Assembly: GCA_942159475.1 (NCBI GenBank)
Contig: OW804097.1
Span: forward strand, 50,364,986 to 50,428,985
Origin: Sthenelais limicola
Lineage: Eukaryota; Annelida; Polychaeta; Phyllodocida; Sigalionidae
DNA: 64,000 nucleotides
Reading direction: 5' to 3'
Shown here piece by piece: positions 21,785 to 31,840 of this stretch; the first letter of the stretch is position 1, and every line of letters starts with the position of its first letter. A program made the translations under genes and the position numbers. The notes below the pieces were generated by a model. The model was not told the origin of the DNA and ran no database searches. It saw only the letters and a list, made by a program, of their open reading frames with translations.

Positions 21785-23234
21785 TACTTTTATTAACACC
21801 TTCATAGTGGTTCCTAAGTTAAAGAGATCAGTGATCTTGGGTACAGATTTCCTCAAGAAATACAGAGCGAACATTGACTTTGATATTTACAAGAGGAGGC
21901 ATATTATTAGGGCGACCAAGAAGTACATGTTGGAGCCCTCGACAGAACTTATTTGTACCAATCAGGTGGTCGCACATATGAATTTATCAGAAACGATTGG
22001 GATAACAGAAAATATGTTCAGAAAAAGGCCAGTTAAATACTTGGTAAAAAGAGTTCTAACCAAGCCAAAGGGTCACTCAAACAGAATAGCAATGTGCATA
22101 TTTAACGGTTCGACCGACAGATTGGTTATACCCCAAGGGTCAATTGTAGGATTATATTCTATCTGCGACGAGAAAGATCTTGTGGAGGTAAACTCTATAG
22201 AGGAACCTAAAGTAACCGAGTCAGATGATAATTCGAAGCAAATCTCGTACCAATTGGCCGAGAATTTAAACGAAAATCAGAAAGAAGATGTGAATAAATT
22301 ACTACAAGAATACGGGGATCTGTTTGTAGGTAAAGATAAAGCCCTGGGGAGGACAACGATTTATGAACACCCAATCGATTTGAAAGAGAATTACCAGTCG
22401 AAACAATTCAAGTCTTATAGGGTAAACCCAGTGATTAGGCAAGAAATGAAAAAAGCTTTGGATACTCAGGTAAAGCAGGGGGTTATTGAGAAAACTGACG
22501 AGATCCTGGAGTTTACATCTCCAGCTTTTTTGGTGGCTAAACCAGGGTCAACTAGAGGTAATAGGGCTTATCGTTTGGTCGTGGACTTTAGGTTTTTAAA
22601 TAATCAAATTTGCGACCAAAGTAAACTATTTCCCTCAGCAGAGGAAACCCTAGAGAAAGTGGGAGAGCTAAAAGGTAAATATTTCTCAAAAATGGACTGC
22701 CATTCTGGCTTCCACCAAATTCCCATTAGAAAGGGGGACAAGAAACTCACCGGCTTTTCAACACCTTACGGTAATTATGTGTATAAGGTGATGCCCATGC
22801 CCATTGAAAACTTGTCCAAGAGCGTTTCACGGGTGGTAGATACTCTGCTATCGGACTTGAAATCGGCTGTATTTTACATCGACGATATCCTCATTGCAAA
22901 CAGCAGTTGGGAAGAACATGTCAGGGACCTGGAAAGATTGTTTAAAATTTTCAGGAAAGCAAACATAAAATTCAAGGAGGAAAAATGTGTATTTGGGGTA
23001 ACACAGGTCCCATTCTTGGGTTTTATGGTTAATGAAGAAGGGATATCACCAGATCCAGAAAAGGTTGAGCCTATACGGACACACTCAAGACCGAAAAAGT
23101 TAAAGGATGTGAGGGCTTTCAATGGATTGGCTAATTATTATAGATCATTTATCCCAAATTTTAGCGATATTATGAGACCATTGTATGCTTTAACAAAAGC
23201 GGAAAAACAAGTTTGTGTGGACCAAGGAGTGTGA
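21720..23234 (+). CDS. pol: Protease end and reverse transcriptase, outer element
   Basis: After the protease C-terminus (ILGTDFLKKYRAN) comes an about 150-residue linker, then a Ty3/gypsy RT. Motifs in order: GVIEKTDEILEFTSPAFLVAK (about 22480), RLVVDFRFLNNQ, YFSKMDCHSGFHQIPI, LTGFSTPYGNYVY, the catalytic FYIDDILIA (about 22873) and VPFLGFMVNEEGISPDPEKV, ending with VRAFNGLANYYRSFIPNFSD. YIDD supplies two of the three metal-binding aspartates and the D of SKMD the third. The frame breaks near 23210 just before the RNase H region, which goes on in another frame. Confidence 0.9.
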   Translation: MWRTALHRPLERRLLFLVSEGNTFINTFIVVPKLKRSVILGTDFLKKYRANIDFDIYKRRHIIRATKKYMLEPSTELICTNQVVAHMNLSETIGITENMFRKRPVKYLVKRVLTKPKGHSNRIAMCIFNGSTDRLVIPQGSIVGLYSICDEKDLVEVNSIEEPKVTESDDNSKQISYQLAENLNENQKEDVNKLLQEYGDLFVGKDKALGRTTIYEHPIDLKENYQSKQFKSYRVNPVIRQEMKKALDTQVKQGVIEKTDEILEFTSPAFLVAKPGSTRGNRAYRLVVDFRFLNNQICDQSKLFPSAEETLEKVGELKGKYFSKMDCHSGFHQIPIRKGDKKLTGFSTPYGNYVYKVMPMPIENLSKSVSRVVDTLLSDLKSAVFYIDDILIANSSWEEHVRDLERLFKIFRKANIKFKEEKCVFGVTQVPFLGFMVNEEGISPDPEKVEPIRTHSRPKKLKDVRAFNGLANYYRSFIPNFSDIMRPLYALTKAEKQVCVDQGV

Positions 23235-23769
23235 AGGTTCGTTCCAACTAATAAAAGATTTAATCTGTAAAAAAGTAACTTTACGGTATCCAGATTACTC
23301 TAAAGAGATGGTCATTAGTACAGATGCCAGCGATTTTGCGATCGGGGCAGTAATCGCTCAGTTACATAAGGGCAATGTATTGAGGCCAATAGCTTTTGCA
23401 GGCAGATCACTAAATTCAGCCGAACAGAAATATTCAACGACTGACCGTGAACTATTATCTACGAAATTTGGATTAGAAAAGTTTGGTCACTACGTACATG
23501 GAACGAAGTTCAAAATCCTGACGGACCACGCAGCCCTACTGGCTTTAAAATCGAAGCAAAATCTACAGGGTAGAATGGCCAGGTATTTAGAATACTTTAA
23601 CCAATATGATTACAACATTGAACACGTGAAAGGAAAATTAAATTCAGTGGCCGATTGTCTTAGTAGAAGAGATTACAAACAACCTAAGATTATTCCAGAA
23701 CATATAGAAAGTTCCGAAAAAGGCGTTTCTTTTCACCCAATTGATGCAGTCAAACCTTTTGGGGAGTAA
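23215..23769 (+). CDS. pol: RNase H domain, outer element
   Basis: MVISTDASDFAIGAVIAQ carries the first catalytic aspartate. KYSTTDRELLS provides the glutamate, FKILTDHAALLAL the next aspartate and NSVADCLSRR the last. This is the usual Ty3/gypsy RNase H directly after the connection domain. It removes the RNA strand during cDNA synthesis. The frame ends in TAA at 23767-23769 and the integrase continues in the same frame after it, so this is a single in-frame stop, not a frameshift. Confidence 0.88.
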   Translation: MWTKECEGSFQLIKDLICKKVTLRYPDYSKEMVISTDASDFAIGAVIAQLHKGNVLRPIAFAGRSLNSAEQKYSTTDRELLSTKFGLEKFGHYVHGTKFKILTDHAALLALKSKQNLQGRMARYLEYFNQYDYNIEHVKGKLNSVADCLSRRDYKQPKIIPEHIESSEKGVSFHPIDAVKPFGE

Positions 23770-23793
23770 GACGCCCTTGAGAACTATCCAATT

Positions 23794-25440
23794 TTGAAGT
23801 ACAAACATCATTCGATTCTGAAGGCAGGTTCACCAACAGAAAAAACGATCCTTCACGAGGCTGATGTAGACACAATTTCGGCATCTTGCGAGCCAGTACA
23901 AACTCGAGCTGCAAGTAAAGCAGAAATACTAAATAAATCAGCAAAAATCCCAAAATCGAGAGATAAAGAATTTTATGGTGAAGGTAATCCAGTCGAGAAT
24001 CCATTAAATAATGAGGAGATTATCAAACTCCAAGCAGCGGACGAGTTCTGCTCGGAAATGAGTGAATTTATTTGCCATAATAAATTACCAAAGGACGATA
24101 AAAGATCTAGAGAAATCCTCCTAACGAACGATAAATTCTTTATTGAGGGAGATATTCTATACAGGGTCCCAACAAGAGTTAAAGGAGACCCACAATTAGT
24201 TCAGACAGTCGTCCCAGGAAGCTATGTGAAAACATTACTGAAATTATTACATAGCAGGCCTTTGGGCGGACACGTGGGATCAACTAAATTATTGAAGTTG
24301 ATACAACCAAAATATTTTTGGAAAAGAATGTCAAGGGATATAGTGGATTTTGTGGGATCTTGTGATATTTGTCTACAAGCTAAAAAGATGAAACACCCCA
24401 TAAACCCTCCTTTAACAATTAGGGACAGAGCACCCTACCCATTTTCACACCTTGTGATAGACAGCATGGGACCAATGACGCAATCGTCAACAGGCTTTCG
24501 CTATATACAAGTATGTGTGGATTATTTTTCCAGATTCGTTTTTGCTTGGCCAACTAGAGCTATAGATTCGGGACATCTTAAACACAAATTCTATGAAAAG
24601 GTAATATGCCAGGTAGGGGTCCCACAGGTTCTCCATTCGGATAACGGGCCATGCTTTGCAAGCACAGAGTTTGGCGATTTCTGTAAGTCAATGGGAATAA
24701 AACAGGTATTTGGGGCAAGTTGGAGACCGAGCAGTCAGGGATTAGTAGAAAAAAATAATTCCACGATCATAGAACACCTGAAGACTTTCATTGCAGCCAA
24801 TCAGAAAAATTGGGATCGTTACCTACAAAGCTTGATTTTTGCCTTAAACACAACAGATTCGTATAGTTTGGGGTATAGTGCTTTTATTTTAGCAACAGGG
24901 AGATCAGTAAAAACACCCCCAGACGCCGCTCTGGCAGGCCCAGACACGAACGATACGGTGTTAAATACACTGGCAAAAATAGTAAAGGTTCAGAAAGAAT
25001 TAGCTATTACCGCTTCAAGAAATTTAGAAAAATCCCAGGAAAAAATGAAGGATCGACATGATTCAAAATCTAGGGAGGTCGAGCTAGAAGCAGGTAGGAT
25101 TGTGTATGTAAAAATACACAGATTGCTAGATAATATGACTAGTAAGAAATTACAAATGGCTTTTTGCAGCCCTATGCTGATTACTGAAAGGTTTAGCCCA
25201 ACTACAGTAAAGCTGAGAGATTTAAAGAACAATAAAGATCTACCAAAGCCAGTTCACATCGCCCACATAAAGCCTTTAAGGGCTGAGTTATCAAAGGAGC
25301 TGGTAAACAATCTAGCTATCGATTTATCAGACAGTGGGAGGCTTTGGAAAATGTCAGCGTCAGTAATTAATGAGTCGCTAAGGCCACTCATACAGGACCA
25401 GGCCTGTAAAGATTTTAACAGCTGGTATCAACGGGATTAG
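23794..25440 (+). CDS. pol: Integrase, outer element
   Basis: About 548 codons, in frame with the RNase H segment across one stop. An HHCC zinc-binding region (LHSRPLGGHVGSTK, then GSCDICLQAKK) begins near 24250. The DDE core is visible: D in LVIDSMGPM (about 24455), D in HSDNGPCFA (about 24635) and E in GLVEKNNS (about 24745). The C-terminal region (KLQMAFCSPMLITERFSP) has no chromodomain that I recognise. The frame ends at TAG 25438-25440. Integrase inserts the cDNA; a 4-bp target duplication was seen here. Confidence 0.9.
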   Translation: MKYKHHSILKAGSPTEKTILHEADVDTISASCEPVQTRAASKAEILNKSAKIPKSRDKEFYGEGNPVENPLNNEEIIKLQAADEFCSEMSEFICHNKLPKDDKRSREILLTNDKFFIEGDILYRVPTRVKGDPQLVQTVVPGSYVKTLLKLLHSRPLGGHVGSTKLLKLIQPKYFWKRMSRDIVDFVGSCDICLQAKKMKHPINPPLTIRDRAPYPFSHLVIDSMGPMTQSSTGFRYIQVCVDYFSRFVFAWPTRAIDSGHLKHKFYEKVICQVGVPQVLHSDNGPCFASTEFGDFCKSMGIKQVFGASWRPSSQGLVEKNNSTIIEHLKTFIAANQKNWDRYLQSLIFALNTTDSYSLGYSAFILATGRSVKTPPDAALAGPDTNDTVLNTLAKIVKVQKELAITASRNLEKSQEKMKDRHDSKSREVELEAGRIVYVKIHRLLDNMTSKKLQMAFCSPMLITERFSPTTVKLRDLKNNKDLPKPVHIAHIKPLRAELSKELVNNLAIDLSDSGRLWKMSASVINESLRPLIQDQACKDFNSWYQRD

Positions 25441-25749
25441 TACTTTTAGCTTTACTGAAGGGGCCAGTGGGTTGGCAGATTGGCTTACATAAATAAAAGA
25501 TGCCACGCTCAATACCCAAGCCGACCTTTGTCCCGGCTTTAACGCCACTAGCAACTCGTAATCAGTCAACCCCATTAATTAAAACCTTTGTCTAAAAGGG
25601 ACGCGACAAACAAAGCGACTGGGGAGGCGAACCTTAAAAATAAAGCTAAAAGGTTGCATTAACAAAGGTCAGGAAGGTAATTTATAAAGGAGATAGACCA
25701 TTCTAAGCTAAACACTCGAGGGAAGAACTACCTAGAAAAAAATATTACA

Positions 25750-26037
25750 ATGGCTATTACCAGGCTCCAACAGGAAATTTCAGAAGAGGAAAAGAAAGAA
25801 CTGGAATTAGAACAAATTACTAACGACTTTACTAAGACCTACTGGTACAATGTTACAATAGGCTATCAACCAGCGCAAGAGCCAGAAAATAATTGCCCAA
25901 CATGGGAAGCTGAAGACTGGGAGAAAGAAATAGAAGAATTAAAGGAAAAGTCGGGGAGTCTTAAAAACTTCAAGCTGACTAAATTCGTGGACGAGGATAA
26001 ATTATTAAGGGAAGCGTACAGGTTCAAGCTCATCTAA
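25750..26037 (+). CDS. Small acidic accessory ORF between pol and env (95 aa)
   Basis: Starts at ATG 25750 (context ACAATGG) and ends at TAA 26037. The product is rich in E and K with aromatic residues (TYWYNVTIGYQP, then CPTWEAEDWEKEIEEL). It has no signal peptide or membrane segment and matches no family I know. It lies about 310 bp after integrase and about 580 bp before the env start, where complex retroviruses carry accessory genes. The frame is intact. It may be a real extra protein of this lineage, or a chance ORF; codon-level conservation in other copies would decide. Confidence 0.5.
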   Translation: MAITRLQQEISEEEKKELELEQITNDFTKTYWYNVTIGYQPAQEPENNCPTWEAEDWEKEIEELKEKSGSLKNFKLTKFVDEDKLLREAYRFKLI

Positions 26038-26616
26038 AATGGGTAATTACAAATTTTTCCAAGACATTTCTTTGTTTCTGCTATCCGTAAGATAAGCCTG
26101 GGAACGGCGGTGGCAAGCTACCCGATTAATAAATAGGATTACCGGATAGATGTAAATAAGGATGACGTGACTAACCAGGGGTTAGCTTAGAATAATAATC
26201 AGGGATAAATACTTTATAGCTACAAAATCCAGGGGAAAGGGATTAGGTTAAGCAGCCACATATACAGTCGTCGATTCATGAAAACCCTGGACTGCATAAT
26301 TAAGCAGCAGGTTGCTAGGGACTGTTTGTTAACACATATTCCAAGGTTTGGCGTCAGGAGAGTTTGGTGGGATGTGCGTAGACTCACACTTGGGCTGCAG
26401 CGGCTTGGTCAGAGCTAGCTAGGTTACACACCTAGGACTGGTATAAGGGGGCGTGTCACTTCATCGGCTAAGTAGCGTCCCTGGTCACCCACGCTGTAGT
26501 TATATAGGTCACACTTGAAGTGACGCTATCCTAGAGTCGGACACTTCCACCCAGGACTCCGAACTTTCAAGAAGTAAACCTGCACGTCTCCTGTGGAAAA
26601 CGACAACAGTCGCACA
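26038..26616 (+). other. Region between accessory ORF and env (possible env leader)
   Basis: No ORF. TATATAGGTC lies at about 26501-26510, and GTCACTTCA (26455) and TGAAGTGAC (26515) can pair. This could be a leader for the env message or an internal promoter; neither is proven. Confidence 0.35.
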
Positions 26617-26642
26617 ATGAGAAGTTCTACCATATTTTTATG
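26617..26642 (+). CDS. env: Env exon 1: start of signal peptide
   Basis: ATG at 26617 is followed by eight codons and two bases, then GTGAGT at 26643. The acceptor TTTATTCTAG ends at 26828, giving a 186-nt intron. The phase (two bases left) fits the one base before the in-frame codons upstream of ATG 26839. Together the two parts give a hydrophobic N-terminus of signal-peptide length, whereas starting at 26839 alone leaves most of it out. Not confirmed by transcripts. Confidence 0.6.
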
Positions 26643-26828
26643 GTGAGTCATTCAAAACTAGCATTTTCTTGTGCCTATACCCTTTTCCAAGGATAGGAAC
26701 TGTGAGGCTTGCAATTGTATTTTTGATAAGTTTCGCTATTTGTATGAAATTGTGTTAGAGTGTTAGAGTGGGGAAAAATTTATCTGCTAGGGTTAACCAA
26801 AATCTTTTTCTTTTACCATTTATTCTAG

Positions 26829-29295
26829 GTTATGCCTTATGGCGACCAGCGCCATTAGTTCAGAAGTATTACGACAGAACTATGGGGTTATGTTCAGAAA
26901 CGTTGAGGAAATGTTAGATACCCAGACAAATCTGCATTTCGTGAGAATTACGCTACCAATAACCATGCCGCAACAGATCTATAAGATTTCAGAATTTAGA
27001 TCGGAATACAATTACTTTAATCGATTCCTAGAAGATTCTAAGAAACTCCAAGCAGTGCTCGGCGCACAGAATAATAGAACTTATGATAGGATTATCCATG
27101 TTTTAGATAGCATGACCATTACCAGACCAAAGAGAAGAGGTTTTCAGTTCATCGGTAATGCCCTAAACTTAGCGATAGGGACGGCCACGGAGCCAGAGTT
27201 TCAGGCGATGTCGTCCGATCTGTCCAGGGTTATAGAGGCCATGCGGGAGACTGAGCTATCTGAAATAGAAAGGGATGAATTGACTTTGGAGATAGCGGAA
27301 AATGCAGATATTATGGCACAGTTCACTAATAAAATAAGAAGTCAGACCATTAGACAATTCTCTAAGGCAAACCACGATTTGCAAATTCTAGTAAAAGAAT
27401 TCGACGACAGAGTAAACTTTACAGACGCAAACGTAGCAGGTATTCTGATAATGGAGGAACAACTGTCTAATATCGATGTCCAGTTGCAATATAAACAAGC
27501 TGCAGATACCCTTTTAAGAGCACTTGATGATTTGCAGTCATCTTATTTGCCTATGGTTGTATTGTCAAAACAACAGGTACAATACGCGGTAAACCTTCTC
27601 ACACGAAAATTGAAACAGCAAACTCCAAACGCTAAACCTTTAGGCGATTATAACGAGTGGAGAAGAAATATCGAAGCATTTTATAAAGGACATATATTAA
27701 CAGTCACGATACCAATCAAATATAGCTACGCCCCACATCGATATAATCTTTACAAACCAGTCATTTTTCCAATTCCGATCCACGCCCATACCCATCAAGC
27801 TCTCGGTTATACTATGCTACAGCATGATGAGAACATCCTTCTAGGCATTGGTAGTAACGAAAATTTCTTCGTAGAACTTGGGGAGGTTATGCAGGAGGTA
27901 TGTGGTCTGGAGGAATCGAGTTATTTCTGCAAAAAGAGTATCATGGAATTTAGCGTGAGGGAACCGTCATGTTTAGTATCAATTTTTGCTGATAACAAGG
28001 AGGCGATTATGAAATTGTGTCATTTCAAAACATTTTTTACTCTAGCAACGCCTTCAATCCATATTCCATTAGACAACTACAAACATATTCTTATAAATAA
28101 CGGAGACACAGGAATGGTATCGTGCAGGGGAGAACCTAGCAATACAATAAAACTAGCGATTTTCTCTATTGTATCTTTACCATGCGGATGTGAGATCCAG
28201 TTTAAGTTTGCAACGATAGCAGCAAAAACTAATGGCTGCAGCGACAGACATAATGTTCTTGAAGTTAGAGCGGGTTTCAACATGCCCATAGCCATGGCTT
28301 TCCATCTAGATACAAAAGATTTGGAGGCAAATTCTATGCATAATCACTTAATTAAATTACATTTACCAAACGATATCGACCTACAAAAGGCTTTCAGCCA
28401 AGTGCCACAGGAGATACTCGATAACGGTTTGAATGTAGTAGAAATGGCGAAGGAAATGTTGAAAAACGATACTTTACATCTGTCGCAGTGGAACAAACTG
28501 CATCTCACTTTCAAAGAATTGGGAAAGATTTCCCCAATCACTTGGATTTCTTTAATATTGTCATCTGTATCTTTGGCAATGGTGATAATTCTTGTGTACA
28601 AATTGAACAGGTACATAGGCTTCCTGTGCATCGCACCGGCGGCAAATGGCCTCAACATCTCTCTAAGCCTGAAGCCGTACCGTATCGGAAAATACATCAG
28701 AAAAGCCCCCACCATCCCGACCTTTGACAAGCTCCCACGATTCAAGATCGAGGAGATGGATCACACGGACTGGGCAACGATAATTTTAGCATGCATAGTA
28801 GCCATTTTCATCCTCAAATTAATTTGGAAACATTGTGGTTGTTTGAGAGATAAATGTATGAAGTGCTGTATATGTAGCAACTGTTGCTCGAATTTGGTAG
28901 GCTGCGAATACTGCGCCTGGGTTAGTCTGAAGTTTCAATGGCTAGACGATGCTTGTACTGTGAAGATACAGCAGGTCGCCGAGGAGATAAACGCGATTTC
29001 AGACACCATCGCCCCAATGCTCATGCAGACATCCATCGAATCGAGGTGGTGCAGACCAAACTTGTTGAGATTGACTTGGGCAGGACAACTCACTTTCAAG
29101 TGCTGGGGGCTCCCTAAGAAATATAAGTTAAAAGAGGAAGTTAAATTGTCAAGGAAACAATCAAATATATTAGAAGGACTGGTAAATAATCCGTGTGTGT
29201 CTATTCTCCTGGTCCTCATATACCCTAACGGAGAACGAGTCCAGCTGAAGTGGAATAGAAAGAGCCCACAACAGCTAGGAAAGAACGAGGGGTAG
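26829..29295 (+). CDS. env: Envelope glycoprotein, F-type (baculovirus F/errantivirus-like)
   Basis: An uninterrupted frame of 818 codons from ATG 26839, opened by a splice acceptor at 26828. About 95 residues in is a furin-type site (RPKRR, about 27124-27138) followed by a glycine-rich hydrophobic fusion peptide (GFQFIGNALNLAIGT). This F2/F1 layout is that of baculovirus F and insect errantivirus Env. Then come a heptad-rich F1 ectodomain and a cysteine-containing distal part (PCGCEIQFKF). Membrane segment 1 is at about residues 567-590 (ISLILSSVSLAMVIILVY). Unusually, about 225 residues follow, with a second hydrophobic segment at 644-665 and a cysteine cluster (CGCLRDKCMKCCICSNCC). The protein would mediate membrane fusion. 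The frame is intact while gag and pol are broken. Confidence 0.85.
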
Positions 29296-30794
29296 GTAAA
29301 ACACACCACAAAAATTATTTACTAACAGGTAGCCTTGGTTTCTATGTTCTTAAGCGTGGTGCAGGGTTACGCCCATTTACTCAAGATTTTGTAATTAAGT
29401 AAAATGATAATTACTATAGAAAACAATTGCTGACATTTTTGTAGGGATTTTCCTTATCTTTAGTGGTATATTGCTATGTGTGAAGAAAGAAAATCGTACC
29501 TACCTCTGATGCATGTGAATTATATTCCTCTACTTACAACAGACTGTCAGATTCAGACGAGGAAGTGATCGCGTGCGCCCCTGGACTACCCAACTTCAGT
29601 GACTAAAGGCTAGGTCACACAGCTCCACGTCGACACCAGGAGGAAAATCAGAAAGAAATGATCAGTTAAAACAAAATTATTCAAAACATAGTAGGGACCC
29701 ACTCTGGATCCAAGATGGCGGAATCCGCGACAGAGTGTCAGACAATTATTGTATTTTAAGAGCGTTTTAGCAGTAGAAGTAGCTTTAACCATGTTTTATA
29801 GTCGTAATTTTTCAAGGAAAAGTATCGAAGGGTATTGATTTCTACTTGAAAGAGATATTTGTTTCATTATTATTAATTTTCGTATGTCATACTCACGTGT
29901 TTTGTTGGAGCATCGATTACGGAAGCAGAGTGGCGCCATCTGGCGTTTATTACCATCGATAGGCTTCTACACTTTCTTTACGACAGAGGGCGTATCTGTT
30001 CGCCAAAGTTAAACACCAGAATGTAACACGAGTACGACTGCAGTTTAAAAAATAATTAGTTTAACCTGCGCTGCTAGAATAAGAGAAAACTGTTTTATTG
30101 TATGTGTTTAGTTGCGTAAAACTTTTTCTAGATTTCTTTAAGGTATTAGTTAATACCTATCGAGGTCAGGAATATGAGAACCTTGGTAGCGAAAGTTGTG
30201 GATTATCACGGAAGCATAGTGGCGCCACCAAGCGTTTATTCCGAATCGCAACATTATTTTCGTAATTTAGCGTTTTCTTGGATTCTTAGTTTAGTAGCGT
30301 ATAAGGAATCAAGCCTTGTAATCACTCAAAGTTTGCAAAATTTATGTCATTATGTTGTTTTATTTTGCCGTCATTATTACTATTAATTCATGTCTGAAAA
30401 TAAAAAAGGAGAGATTGTGTGGATTATGTAATAGGAAACATCCAACATAAAAAAATGAGACGATGAAGGGATGAGATGGCGACCAATTGAGCGCCTAAAG
30501 GTATTTAATGTATATTAGGTGAATGTAGAAATATTTAGTAATCAGTCGCCAGTACAGGCATCCTGATGTCTTTCTCCGAACCAGAGCGCGTTGAATCGAC
30601 GAAAGATTTAGCTCTGTTAAGCATCACGATATATTTATAACTATACACCGCGAGAGGAGCGGAACTCCAATCCTGTCTTTTAAGCGCTAAGCTTACGAAC
30701 GCAAACGATTTGTGTTAAGATTATCGGTATTTAGATTACATTTGCAACTATATATTGTAAAGGTAGTTAAGGAAATCAAACTAATGTTTGATTT
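29296..30794 (+). other. Long non-coding 3' region of the outer element
   Basis: No supportable gene. It contains a diverged direct repeat: CGGAAGCAGAGTGGCGCCA (about 29922) and CGGAAGCATAGTGGCGCCA (about 30209), each followed by a GCGTTTATT. A CCAAGATGGCGG motif lies at 29709. Such length before the 3' LTR suggests regulatory or packaging sequence, or an absorbed insertion. Confidence 0.4.
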
Positions 30795-30814
30795 GAAAAG
30801 AGGGGAGGGGACTA
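30795..30814 (+). other. Polypurine tract of the outer element
   Basis: GAAAAGAGGGGAGGGGA directly precedes the 3' LTR start TGCCATATATAGG at 30815; it primes plus-strand synthesis. Confidence 0.85.
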
Positions 30815-30913
30815 TGCCATATATAGGTACGCATGTATAATTAAAACCTATTTTGGTAGTATACTCCCCCTTCTTATTATCTTGGGTAGTATCCCCCCTA
30901 CTATTTGAGATAT
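30815..30913 (+). repeat. Outer element 3' LTR, left part
   Basis: 99 bp matching 18850-18948 with three substitutions, ending TTGAGATAT where the inner element begins. The last four bases (ATAT) are the left copy of the inner element's target duplication. Confidence 0.95.
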
Positions 30914-31484
30914 TGTAAAGAACTGGAATCTTTAGGTCCAAGATCCGACCTATTTAGCCCTGATCATGGTCAGGGCATGCACGCCACACGTGGCCTGGCC
31001 AGGAGGGAGGGGGAGATGAGCTACTCAGAGCTCACCCCGCCCCACCCCAGCCCGACCTAATTACTGTATCCACTGCTCTGGGTTGATCAAGAGGGGGGAA
31101 GGGCTAAGAGGGAGGGGGGCAGGCACGAGCCTTGGGATCTATGAGTAAGGGGTGGGAGGGGGAAGGCTGAGGAGAGGGATCCAACTTGCATGCACTCCAT
31201 TTATGGTCTCTGCATGGGGAGCAGAGGTCGGCATGTGGGCAAGGAAGATCCTCTCTCCTTCAACCAATTAGAGGGAGGGGGAAGAGCCAGTGGAATATTT
31301 CCTGGGTTTGATTATATGAATAATTCATGATTTTGGAGTATAAATAAAGTGAAAGACTAGGACCTAGGTACTCGCTGAGTCACCACCGCCTAGGCCGAAT
31401 CCAGACGAACTACAACCTCGGACTTCTTGTCTCACTTCTTCATCTTACTGAACCTATGGGCTAAAACCCTTAGACTTCTTTACA
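30914..31484 (+). repeat. Inner element 5' LTR (571 bp)
   Basis: TG...CA ends with a 7-bp inverted terminus TGTAAAG/CTTTACA. TATAAATAAAG at 31339-31349 combines a TATA-like box with a polyadenylation-like signal. Purine-rich GGGAGGGGG stretches fill the middle. Confidence 0.96.
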
Positions 31485-31840
31485 CTGGCGAACCACTAAG
31501 AGACTCAGTTGCTAAGTTGAGCAACAACCCAATCTTCTGACTGGAAGTGAGACATAGCCTAGGCGAGGCAAGATGAGCTGGAAGAGTAGGTGAGTGGAAC
31601 TCTAAAACTCTGATTGAGCTTATAAATTGTACTTATGGGATGTATGGAGGGTGGATCTGGGCCACTGTATAGGGTTGGGAGAATGATCACACTCAAACAC
31701 TCATAATACAAGGAGAGTGGGTGATATGAGCAATGTTCGGGGTAAAACCTTGCTAGGTTCTGGGTTCTGTTGGTTATAACTCTGTACCTTGTGCCATCTA
31801 GTTTTCTTTTTTTTTTCTCTCTCTCATCAAAGTGTAAAAC
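31485..31840 (+). other. Inner element PBS and gag leader
   Basis: TGGCGAACCACTAAG starts one base after the LTR (31486), consistent with a tRNA primer-binding site. An untranslated leader of about 340 bp follows, with a T-rich tract (31803-31817) just before the gag ATG. Confidence 0.65.
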
